Positions 1 through 9,232 of a stretch of 46,680 bases of DNA are shown here, piece by piece. The translations under genes were made by a program, and so were the position numbers. Location of the stretch: assembly GCA_025201805.1 (NCBI GenBank), contig MU619279.1:103983-150662 (forward strand), written 5' to 3'. Within the stretch, counting starts at the first letter, position 1. Each line of letters begins with the position of its first letter. Source of the stretch: Parasitella parasitica (lineage: Eukaryota > Mucoromycota > Mucoromycetes > Mucorales > Mucoraceae). The notes under the pieces are model-generated. The model did not search any database. It was not told the DNA's origin and saw only the letters and a list, made by a program, of their open reading frames with translations.

Positions 1-32
<32 letters not shown>
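1..32. repeat. Poly(A) tract at left edge
   Basis: The window starts with 32 consecutive A. It lies inside the intron that follows the last visible exon of the MFS gene. With the poly(T) at the other end, it suggests that the contig ends at homopolymers. Confidence 0.9.
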
Positions 33-36
<4 letters not shown>

Positions 37-38
37 AC

Positions 39-1131
39 CCTAGAAAAGTAATCAGCAAGTGTACCCAAATGTTTATATCAGTGATGGCTTGTCGGATATC
101 TGTACGAGTAACAAGTTTGTTTTGGTCTTTCTTTGAGATATCGTCTCGTACGATTCTCAGTGTAGCAATCCGAACCTGTCTCTTTGTTAACCAACCGTAC
201 GGACCTCTCAAGCCGCCTTTTGTATGAGCAGGTGATTCAGGCAAGTAAAAGCTATTTTACAAATTGAGATTTTGCATTTACTGTCTATAAACCTACAAAC
301 TTTACAATGCAATTAATCCAACAAAATGAGTCGCAATTCCATCTATGATGAACAGCCATTTCCAGCCTTCTAATCCATAGATTCCCCGCATTCGAAACAC
401 ACCAAAAGAAATTAAGCCTGAAACTGCAGATGCCAAAGCTTGTGCGCCCCAAAACCAAGCTAGTCGAGTAGCCAGTTCATTTGTTTTATACCAATAAGAC
501 ATATAACCAAGACAGGCGGGAATAAACCCTGCTTCAGTTATAGCAATTAAAATTCTGACCGTTATGAACCCCCTGAAGTCCTAAATATGGCAGACTTTAG
601 AGACCTTCCCACCAAACTTTTATAGCCCTTACACTGATCAATGCGTGCGCCCAGGTGACAGCAGCCCAGGAACTCATTAGAATTGGAATCCATAAATGGG
701 CACCCACTACCTTGGCCATGACATTCGATGGTAACGTACATATGGTAAACACAAAATGATAAATCGCAATGCCAGTGTTGACCGCGTTATTATCAATCCC
801 TAGATCCGCGGCAAGGTTATCTGAAATGGCATTTGCTTTCACAATTTAAGCACTACTATTAATAAAAGAAACCATCTTTTCTACGAGACAATTACCTACA
901 GATGTTTGTTCGATCCATGTTCAACACAAATGTCATGATAAGAATAAACGTCATTAGGTATTTGTCCAGAATGTGCAATACTTGAACTTCTTCTTCAGTC
1001 GTCCAAGTAAAATCAGTGTTTAAGAGTGCATTGTCATTATCTTTGGACACAGCTTCTTTTGTTTGTAATGATTTGCTATAGTCAGTTGACTGGTATGATT
1101 TATGAGATGACGAGGATGATAACAGATGCAT
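39..1131 (-). CDS. MFS anion:cation symporter (allantoate permease/Dal5-TNA1 family), 3' part missing
   Basis: Four exons on the minus strand: 900-1131, 633-835, 306-580 and 39-251 (about 307 codons). The last donor (GGGTAAGG) leads into the left poly(A), so the C-terminal half lies outside the window. The start is the ATG at 1131. What is seen: a polar N-terminus, a first membrane helix ending in the family motif DRTNISNAISDNLA, then GFITVRILIAITEAGFIP, SYWYKTNELATRLAWFWG, LEGWKWLFIIDG and a cytosolic loop LPESPAHTKGGLRG. These are hallmarks of the fungal Dal5/TNA1/vitamin-H transporter family, proton-coupled plasma-membrane carriers of organic anions such as allantoate, nicotinate or pantothenate. 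The substrate cannot be read from sequence. No stop or frameshift appears in the visible part. Confidence 0.85.
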
Positions 1132-1574
1132 TGTGAAAAGACAAATGCGTATAATCTAAATGAAAAAAAGAAGAACAGCATGAACCGAAACTTTTATTCT
1201 CTTGCCATGAGAAATAATCGTTTGCGTTTTTAATCGATTATGCCATCTCTTGTAAGAATTTGTCTTTTTTGTTTTTATTTTTATATATACTATCCGGCAT
1301 AGCATGAAGATTTAGTAGCGGCATAAAAGTTTCGAGTTACACGATTTGCTCACGAGCTGTCAATGGCGAGATCCGTCTCAAATAAGGCACCATTTTCATT
1401 TGCTGAAATCATCTTTTCAGAAAGGTCAAAGAGGCTAAGCACCTCTGTTTTTTTAAAGGCATAAAAGAGCTGGTTTTATTGACATTTCAATAAGTATTGT
1501 AAGTGATATAAGTCAAAGTTAATTCAATTAAGGAATAGAATAGTGGTAATTTACATGGACCTTGATATCATACG
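1132..1574. other. Spacer upstream of the MFS gene
   Basis: This holds the presumed MFS promoter. A TATA-like run (TATATAAAAAT read on the minus strand) lies near 1279-1292, about 150 bp before the ATG. I see no coding sequence. Confidence 0.4.
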
Positions 1575-2110
1575 TTAGACAGCGGAGACAGAATGTTGAA
1601 GGTGGGCTCCCTCAGAACTATGATGATTCCATGTTAGAGGAAGGTTCGTTTCAAAAACATCAATGATATCAATGTCATTCTTGCCTATCTCGTCCAACAA
1701 ATTTCTTTCTTCCACGTTTTTTAGCATTAAATTATCGTTGCATTTCTGTGTGGGAATACGAAATTCCTTACCCGCATCTTTTAGATGCTCCTCAATGGCA
1801 GAATCCAATGACCCGTCTCACTTTCTCCTTTCTTGAATTTGTAATCATCATCATCATCATCATTAGCAGCAGCAATTAATAAGTGGCCACTCTCTTCTTG
1901 ATACCGTACAAAGCTTGGCCCATCAGAAATCTCATAGAAGCTGGTTGGTTGCTGCAGAAGAGGCTTCGATTTCTTGGATTTTCTGGATTTTGTCCCATAG
2001 TGGGTTTCTTGCAAAGACCATCAAATGTGTGCAATATAAGTCTGACTCAAAGCTTGTTGTCTTGAAGTCTGTCCGATGGTCTGGACAATACACGGTCCAA
2101 TTCAACTAGA
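1575..2110 (-). pseudogene. Unrecognised protein gene, probably broken
   Basis: Two overlapping minus-strand reading frames look like one coding stretch split by a shift. The frame at 1781-2014 encodes a polar protein with a basic patch, the segment SFYEISDGPSFVRYQEESGH and an Asp run from GAT repeats. At about 1795-1808 the frame changes to one encoding DSAIEEHLKDAGKEF and ending at 1575. Upstream, the first frame has an in-frame TGA just before 2014 but is open above it. No intron of normal length repairs either break. I do not recognise a family. A real gene with unusual splicing or a sequencing error is possible. Confidence 0.3.
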
Positions 2111-2590
2111 GACGCTATCAATATGTCATCTGTTGTGCAAGGCTATCTCGTATGTTTCATCTCATATATACAGCCTCTGTCTTACACCATGATGATATCT
2201 AGCGTACATCATAAATGATCCTTATTTAACACTCCAAAAGTCTAGATAGCAAGCCAGTGTGTTGTAATGCACAAAGTGATGCTGGTCCTAGTAATAATTG
2301 TACATACATGATACATTTACAGGATGTATCCGTAATTATATGCATAAATAAAGCATACATCTCAACTAGATTAAGAATTGTCTCGGGATGGACAAAAAGT
2401 TGTGTGTTGGTTATGATAAAATAGAGTGCATACTATAGATCATATCATTACGGATGAACCCCTTTCCCTCCAGCATACATGTAATGCTTGAGTAGCATTC
2501 AAGTCATTATGTAGCAGGACTTTCTATATGGATTTTTTTTTCAAAATGTAGCTTTATTTCTCGGCTACTGACAAAAGGCATGTATGGTGG

Positions 2591-3687
2591 CTAAACCGCT
2601 TCTCCCTTTGTAATGGCCAAGTTGGCCATTTCCGTTTCTACATCCTTTGTCTCCTCCTTCTCAATCAAGGTAAACGGAGAATGTTTCCGCTTCATCACTT
2701 GTTCATACAGCCGTCTCCTGCAGTCCGAATGGTATCGATTTCCCTTCTCGCAATCACAAAAATCAGTCAATCCCTTCAAAAACCCACATGTATACTTTTG
2801 AGTGCTTATCCACAGCATGGGTAAATCGCGATCCAAGCCGTACTTTTCTTTCAGAGCACGATTTACTTTGGTTTTCAGGGCGATTTTATGACTCTGATAT
2901 CTATGCGTGTTGCCATTTACGATGTCTACATGTGTGAACACTAGCAAAACATTGTTCCAAAAGTCTCGATCCACGGCGCAAGGAGACACTAGATTGTGGA
3001 ATGATTCGATGCTTTTAAAGACGTTCTCCAAGCTGTTTGGAGGGTATGAATGAGTTGCTATTTTTTTTCTTGTTTCACTACGAGATATTGTTTCTACTCA
3101 CTTTGTAGTAATTTTGAATACCATTAGTATACAATGAATACCTCCTTTGTTAATAGCCGTATCCAGAAGCGCTTGCTGGATGATTTCAAAAAATTCTTGG
3201 TCTCTCTTTTGAGAATCGCCAAAGCCGGGTGTATCTACAACATTGATTTGACATCCAAATGTTTCTTTCCCATACATGTACGGGTGAAGAGGTGCCCAGA
3301 ATGCCTGACTTGATTGTATCACCTTTGTTTGAGACTTATGTCTATGCAATTATTAAACAGAGAAATTGCCCTCTTGGCTTTAGACTTTACCTTGGCTGAC
3401 ATCTTTTGCACAAACACATTGGATCCAAGTAGGTCATTCAGCAGGCTTGACTTTCCGTCGCCAGTTCTTCCCAATGCAACCAGATTCAAAGGCTGCTGGG
3501 GATTAGTGCTATATCGCTGCATAGGCCGCGAAGTCAGGGTAGTAGATTTAGAATCAGAGCAGTGTCGCCATCGAGTCTGTTGCAGTTGCTCTGAACGAGA
3601 TGCAATCATGATTGGGTCTTGATCATGTTCATAACTATGAAATGGACTCTCTGAACAATCCAGGAACGAGGTCCTTCTATTGGTCAT
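2591..3687 (-). CDS. AIG1/GIMAP-like GTPase, paralogue A
   Basis: Three exons: 3391-3687, 3102-3334 and 2591-3032, giving 323 aa from the ATG at 3687. A polar N-terminus of about 65 residues precedes a G domain: P-loop GRTGDGKSS at 73-81, switch II DTPGFGDS at 133-140, and hydrophobic-strand-plus-THVD at 206-213 in the G4 position. This order and spacing fit the AIG1/TRAFAC family (animal GIMAPs, plant IANs), which bind GTP and often oligomerise on membranes. G4 is THVD rather than NKxD/TKxD. After the G domain, cysteines 259, 269, 271 and 281 form C-x9-C-D-C-x9-C next to a Tyr-His pair. A Lys/Glu-rich tail follows. No transmembrane segment is seen. Both intron positions match the paralogue at 42306-43485. 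Function is unknown. Confidence 0.85.
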
Positions 3688-4270
3688 GTATTTGGAAGAA
3701 GGAAAAAATATGAACTATTGTTGTTTTTGCTATGCTCCTTAAAACGAACAAATATGGTATAAATTTTTTTTTTTTTTATTGATTGGATCAGAAATGAATA
3801 TGTAGTAGCACAAGGCTTGTGAGTCCTACTTTACAAAAAAAGTCAACGAGGAATGATCCTCGGAAGTATTTTGAGATTGCTGCATAAATTATTCAATTTA
3901 CAGTTTGTTTCATCCGGTGTCAACATGAAAATGTGGTGGATTAATGGGGTGTGTAAGCGTCAAACGAAAGGTCAATGATGTGTGATTTGATGGTGATTGA
4001 TGGTGATTATACGATGATGAGTCACTCTACACTCTTTCAGTTGATTTGATTGGACCCGCATTTTTCGCAAAACCATTGCAGTTTTCATATGCTGATGGTT
4101 CCGATGTTACCCGTGAGACCTGACTGGATTTTAGTATATATGGTATAAGAATCCAAAAGATCTTGAGGATTTATTTATAGTGCATTTCTCACTCTCTTTC
4201 CCTTCTCCTTCCCATTTTATGTGTTGTTTCTATCTTTCAAGTCCATTAAAATCGTAATTCTAGCCAGAAA
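3688..4270. other. Divergent promoter region
   Basis: This lies between the GTPase (minus) and the orphan gene at 4271 (plus). Three near-repeats of TGATGGTGATT/TGATGATGAG occur around 3984-4022. No coding sequence is seen. Confidence 0.4.
4171..4180 (+). promoter_or_regulatory. TATA-like box of the 4271 gene
   Basis: TTATTTATAG lies about 90 bp before the ATG at 4271 and is followed by a pyrimidine-rich stretch, as in many fungal promoters. It is inferred from composition only. Confidence 0.4.
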
Positions 4271-4885
4271 ATGTGGTCAAAAAGAAGCGCTCTCCAATCT
4301 ACAAACAGTCGTTCTGCACCTTGTACGATATTCTCCACAACGACTCTCTCACCTCGCCAAATCGCAAACAAGGCATACTCATTAGGATGCAAAAAGCTGG
4401 ATAGAGATGATAAACGCAGCAAGCAGCGATACCATGTCCGTGAAAGATTGCTTCTTTGCAACACAATCTCCAAAGCCGAGGAAGTGCTGAATGCACGCAC
4501 AAGACGTACTAATCGACGTGTGATGTCTGCAGAGGACGATGAGGAAGAGAACTACAATAATTCTAGCCACATGAAGCCTCATCACCATAGCAACAGTGAG
4601 CATCACTCCCCATTGAGAAACTCGAGCGATGATTTGGAAGAACAAGAGCAAGATCAAGAACCAATAGACCAACAGCATATACCATCATCGCCATCAAGCA
4701 CTGCATCATCATTAACAACATCTTGTACATCATCTATATCATCATCCACTCCTACATCTACACCTACATTATCAAATAATACGCCCAACTCATCGAACAG
4801 TAACATATTACCTCTTCGTGATTGTAGAATAACAATAACACCCAATAGCGAAATCATAACCACTCCTATTGCAACAATCATATAA
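4271..4885 (+). CDS. Orphan basic, Ser/Thr-rich protein
   Basis: A single-exon frame of 204 aa begins at an ATG in a good context (CAGAAAATG). The first 80 residues are basic with Ser/Thr (for example NARTRRTNRR near 75-84) and might form a short folded or binding segment. The middle is acidic and His-rich (around HMKPHHHSNSEHHSP). Residues 135-180 are nearly all Ser, Thr, Pro and Asn and look disordered. No signal peptide or membrane segment is seen. The codon pattern, start context and TATA-like box support a real gene. I recognise no family. Confidence 0.6.
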   Translation: MWSKRSALQSTNSRSAPCTIFSTTTLSPRQIANKAYSLGCKKLDRDDKRSKQRYHVRERLLLCNTISKAEEVLNARTRRTNRRVMSAEDDEEENYNNSSHMKPHHHSNSEHHSPLRNSSDDLEEQEQDQEPIDQQHIPSSPSSTASSLTTSCTSSISSSTPTSTPTLSNNTPNSSNSNILPLRDCRITITPNSEIITTPIATII

Positions 4886-5763
4886 ATATTTGTATACTTT
4901 ATAAAAACTACCTGTTTACTCTATATTTCTCACGGTATGAATATTCGGGTGATCTCGATTTTAAATCACCATCATTACGCTGTACAGTGTAATATGTAGA
5001 TTTTTTTCTTTTTTTTTGTTTTTGTTTGTTGTAGTTGACAATTGTCATTTTGTATGCTTCGTGCCAGTGAGAGTTATCGTTTGATTCTGTGGGAGGCATT
5101 CAGATCATGAGAACTGACCTCATTCATAGTATTAGGCCCATGATGCGTAGACTATTTTTGACATACCTAGTGATCGATTCCATCCACATGTTATAGTATC
5201 CTAACAACAGTACCTTTTAGAGATGATGCATTGTTCATGTTTTAATGATTTTTTGAAGGGGCTCAGTTTATGAATTCTGAATCTAAAGTAGTATTGCTGA
5301 TAAACAAGCAACTGTACACCGTATATGCTTTAGTGTCTCTAGATTTTCCATCCTAAATTCACAGTAGTAATCGTTTGTCAAATGATCAAGAAACAAAAAC
5401 TAATTCTGGTTTTCCGATGGTTATCAGCCCAAGACCCGTGGAAGCTCATGGCTCAACTAAAAAGGAAAAGACACCTGTTTTTTTTGATACTTTAAATTAG
5501 TAATCTGGAACGATAAAGTCGTAGATAGACATCATTATTCAGTAATATATTTATTATACATATGGTCGGAACTTGTGATGAATGCAAAAAAAAAAAATGA
5601 AAATTGTCTTGATCGGAACGGAGATCTCGTTTTATGTCCTCTTGAGATGTTGAGCCATTTCTGCACAACGTGGCGAATCTATTTTTAATATATAAAAAGG
5701 GCTTAACCAGTAGAGCATCACCAAATTGACTAGTTTGGGTTACATAAAGTAATTATGACAATA
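4886..5763. other. AT-rich spacer left of the transposon
   Basis: The minus-strand frame at 4908-5099 is low-complexity Lys/Tyr and looks like noise. I see no gene, RNA or regulatory element here. Confidence 0.4.
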
Positions 5764-5832
5764 CACCTTTTGCCAAAATGATGTCGCAAGAAAAAAAAAT
5801 TAAAGTGTCGCACTTTTTTAAAAATGACAGTG
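5764..5832 (+). repeat. Left terminal inverted repeat of the Tc1/mariner element
   Basis: It begins CACCTTTTGCCAAAATGATG and pairs with 7321-7389 in inverted orientation. The two arms differ by a few substitutions and by one or two bases in A runs, indicating some age since insertion. Confidence 0.9.
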
Positions 5833-5911
5833 ATCAAAACGGCAAAAAATTGTCCAAGGCATTACATATACATACTAACGGTATGATTTGACACGTATCT
5901 TTATTGGCAAA

Positions 5912-6992
5912 CTAATAAACCTCTTTTTTTTCTGCGCAATCTGCCAAGAACTGAATACTGTGATCAATCCATCCTCTGCAATTTTGCTCAGAAATTTCAT
6001 GAGTACTCTGTTTGATGTGCTCAATCAATTCATTTGAGCCTCTCAAACCTGGTTTTCTTTTGACCAAAGTTTTCAGCTTCGATAAACACTCCTCAATAGG
6101 GTTGAGGAAAGGCGAATAAGGAGGCAACAGGCACATGTGATGATTTGAGTTCTTAAAAAGCTTTTTTTACCGCAGGCGATTTGTGAATGGAAGCATTATC
6201 CATCACAAAAAAGTGGGAACCAGCATTGGTATCATCCAGCTTCTTCATAATCCGACTCACAAAATTCTTAAAGATCTCCCCTGTCGTGCCTCCTTTGACT
6301 ACTTTAACTGAGACATCTTCAACGCCATGGTAGGAGATGCCTGCAAGAATTGACAGGTTTACAGCTCGCTTCGTGGCATTTACAACTACGCTTGAAGAGC
6401 CTTTCTTGGAGTAGTCTTGTCCACGTACAAGGTTAGCATTGAATCCAGCCTCGTCCACAAAGATACAATTGGTCTTGTAGGCGATTCCTCTTTCAGGTAA
6501 TCTTTGGACAACATAATCGTATCTTTGCTGGATCGTTGCCTCGGTGTTTCTTCACTCCTCCACTGGCTTTGTACGCTTTAGCGTAAATCCAAGGCCATTG
6601 ACAAGGTAATACCACACGCCACTTGTAGATATGCCTTTGCAAGCAAGGTCTGGGAACTTCTGTTCCAATGCTTCCTTGAGCATATCAAGAGTCTGTGTGC
6701 AGTCCTCGTCCAAGAGCTTTTTGATATACTCTCCATGTTCATGCTCAAACTTTGTTGTCTCCTTTTTTCTTCCTCCTCTTGGCTTCTTCTCAACACGGCC
6801 CTCCGTGTACCAAACATCTAGGATATTTCTGACAGATGAGGTGGACAATTGGTATCGTCGCGCAGCCTCTGAAGCAGTAATTGTTCCTTTTTCTGCAACT
6901 TGCTCGATGACAAGTTGTCTAATGACGGTTGGGATATCTTTGTACGATTTTCTTTCGGTTCTTCTGTCTTTGGTTGATGAAGCACGAGGCAT
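5912..6992 (-). pseudogene. Tc1/mariner transposase with nonsense codon and frameshift
   Basis: The ATG at 6992 starts an N-terminal helix-turn-helix DNA-binding region (TASEAARRYQLSTSSVRNIL). The catalytic core follows: first Asp in VDEAGFN, second Asp in VMDNASIHKS, and acidic third residue in LPPYSPFLNPIEE, the DDE order of Tc1/IS630. Two lesions are visible. An in-frame TGA at 6552-6554 sits where the frame continues cleanly afterwards, compatible with CGA to TGA. One extra base in the A/T run near 6160-6170 shifts the frame before the last part of the domain. The protein is therefore not expected to be made in full. Confidence 0.88.
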
Positions 6993-7320
6993 TTTTTTTT
7001 TAGATCAAGTGTGATTGAGAAATGTGAAATGTGAAATAATACGGTATGTAAAAGAGAATAGAAAGGTTATAATGAAGCAGAATGTACGGTACAAATGATG
7101 CAATGATTGCCATCCTAATTAACGTTTCATGTTACCGTACCTACCTACCGTACCAAACCTACAGTATGTCGTCATGTCATTGTCAATTTATTCTCATGTA
7201 CGGTAGTCCACATTTGCCGTTTTGATCTCATGTTTTTGGCAAATTCAGATACAGGCTTAGCTTTTTAGACGCGACACTATTTTCCTGAATTGTGCGACAC
7301 TCTTTTCTAAAAACATACGA

Positions 7321-7389
7321 CACTGTTATTTTTAAAAAAGTGCGACACTTTTAATTTTTTTTCTTGCGACATCATTTTGGCAAAAGGTG
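7321..7389 (-). repeat. Right terminal inverted repeat of the Tc1/mariner element
   Basis: Reverse complement of the left arm, ending GGCAAAAGGTG at 7389. Two GCGACA(C/T) units lie inside it, and further copies continue inward to about 7271. Confidence 0.9.
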
Positions 7390-7454
7390 TGCAGCAGTGA
7401 TTATTTAATAAGGAAATCTGTTCATTTTAGAATATGCAGGTATATTTCGTCCAG

Positions 7455-7534
<80 letters not shown>

Positions 7535-7666
7535 CCATTCAATACAGACAAATGCAAAGAAATTTACTTTTTCAATGGAAAACGTTTATTGTCGCTATGA
7601 TTGCATATTGATATGCGCTCAATTGTTTAAATAGCTCCCCCAAGCTTTGTTATTGGGTTTCAGGAT
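7390..7666. repeat. Double long A tract next to the transposon
   Basis: About 44 A (7455-7498), a short TTAAT interruption, then about 30 A to 7533. The apparent poly-lysine reading frame across it is an artefact. The tract starts 65 bp from the transposon end. It could be slippage expansion or the tail of a retroposed sequence; no retroposon body is recognisable. Confidence 0.8.
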
Positions 7667-9105
7667 TTAGGTTAGGGGCGTTCTTGTGGAACGCTCGCCT
7701 ATCAGAGACGAAATAGATGGAAGGCCTTGCTGCTGTAGCCGCTGCTGCTGAGATGGGTAATACGACGAGGAATCAGGGTGTGTGGGTTCATTATCATGAC
7801 TATTGTTACTGGACGAGGGAGACAAAGACACGGAAGGCAAAAAATGCGTTGCTACATAGGGTGGTTTTGGCGATGACGCTGACATTGGCGAAAACTCCAT
7901 CTGTTGCTGTGGCCCGTTGCCGTTGCCGTTTCCGTGATTATTCGATTCTGCTTGATTCTGCGAATTCGGTCGTAACAAGCGCTGCACTACAGAGGCTAAA
8001 TGAATACATGTAAAAAGAAAGCGACTACACATCAACAACACGTACACGAATGCTGAAAATAGCTATCTTGCGCCAATTCTGGGTCTATAGCAAAAATGTA
8101 TACGGACTTGATGTTAGTTTTTCAATGAAGCCAAGGTAGTCTATTTGTGCCAACCTTTGCTTATGGTACATTGCAGATATTGAACAAGCGAGTTTATCGA
8201 CTACAAGAAGGAAATGATAAGTTGATGATACACTGCAAATGTCTCCTTTGCTTACGTTTTGCTGAGAGGTTTGTATTGCTCGTAACTGCGCAGTTTCACT
8301 ATCTAGTTCTTGGCATCTTTGATCTAGCTGCAAAATCTTTTGGCCCAGGCTTTCGAGCTGTGAATGATAACTCGGAGCGTCTTGCGCTGAGGATATGGCT
8401 GGTTGCTGTCCTTGCGCAGATGAGCCTTGTTTCACACTTGAGTCCTTTGGCTTGGTTTTTTTGTTCTGCAGCGATGTCAATGAAAGGCGAGAAGGAGGAG
8501 AGGGAGGAGAGGGAGGAGAGGGAGGAGAGGGAGGCGGGGGTGGCGAGGGGGACAATGAGGTTTGCTGTTGATTGTTGGGGCGACTTGCATGTCTACTTAT
8601 ATCACATAGTTTCTCTGGTGCATCTTTCCTAAAACTACCGTGTTTGAACTGCCAAACTGTCCTTTTCTCTGACGATTCGTCGTATGCCAAGTTGAGCTGG
8701 TACACTTTTCTAAATCCATACACTTTTCGTTGATGAGTGTGAGTTTATCTTTTTTCTTTTTTTTTTCTTTTCTTTTCTTTTGTTCTAGAAAAAAATTTAT
8801 ATAAATTTGCTTACAGTTTAGCTGTCTAACAAAACTTTGCCAATTACTGTGCTTAAAGAATCGAGGCAGGATATTCTGCGAGAAGGCTGCAGCGTTTGGG
8901 ATGCAAATAACCTGGCCATGGTCAACCCAAAATATGTAGTCTTGGCTTGCAGAATCAGATAAAAGACTAGAGTAGCAGGGGAATAATAAAAATAAAAATC
9001 ATTACATCACGTTTTTTACAGACTATCACTTTGCGCTTACAACCACAATTTCTTTACAAATGTCGGTAAGGGTCTTCTTTGTAATGGTCCCTCATAGCTC
9101 ATCAT
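7667..9105 (-). CDS. Heat shock factor (HSF)-type transcription factor
   Basis: Six exons fit in phase: 9041-9105, 8815-8966, 8256-8722, 8155-8200, 8046-8084 and 7667-7995 (365 aa, ATG at 9105). Residues about 14-118 are an HSF DNA-binding domain: TFVKKLWFLLSD, FWVDHG, ILPRFFKHSNWQSFVRQLNL and YGFRKV, then VWQFKHGSFRKDAPEKLCDI. This winged helix binds GAA-type heat-shock elements. A Pro/Ser run (PPSPPSPPSPP) follows, encoded by a GGAGGGAGA repeat, then a heptad-rich segment (about 190-230, SQLESLGQKILQLDQRC) suited to trimerisation. The C-terminus is Gln/Asn/Ser-rich. Introns 1 and 2 interrupt the DNA-binding domain. The protein is shorter than Hsf1. It lies 127 bp downstream of the Zn2Cys6 gene on the same strand. 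Targets are unknown. Confidence 0.88.
8498..8545 (+). repeat. GGAGGGA(GA) minisatellite inside the HSF gene
   Basis: About five copies of a 9-bp GAGAGGGAG-type unit on the plus strand encode the PPS repeats of the HSF-type protein on the minus strand. Copy number is likely to vary. Confidence 0.75.
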
Positions 9106-9232
9106 GTTGAAATTGATTCCAATCGACAAAAATGGAAGAAAAAGAAAAGAAGAAAAAAAAAAAAATGTCTCTTTGACTGAATGGAAAATAGACCATGCTT
9201 AGCCAATTAGACGCCTGATTCTCGTACGTAGA

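Larger units (their letters stand above)
5764..7389 (-). mobile_element. Tc1/mariner (IS630 superfamily) DNA transposon, inactive
   Basis: A 1,626-bp element bounded by near-perfect inverted repeats of about 69 bp that begin CACCTTTTGCC. It carries one disrupted transposase on the minus strand. The left flank is TA and the right flank is TG, so a TA target duplication with one substitution is likely. Inside the right end the octamer GCGACACT or close variants occurs four to five times at 25-30-bp intervals; such subterminal repeats may be transposase-binding sites. Confidence 0.88.

Noticed and set aside
7387-7611. Poly-lysine open frame
   Set aside because: It is the translation of the long A tracts and has no protein character outside them.
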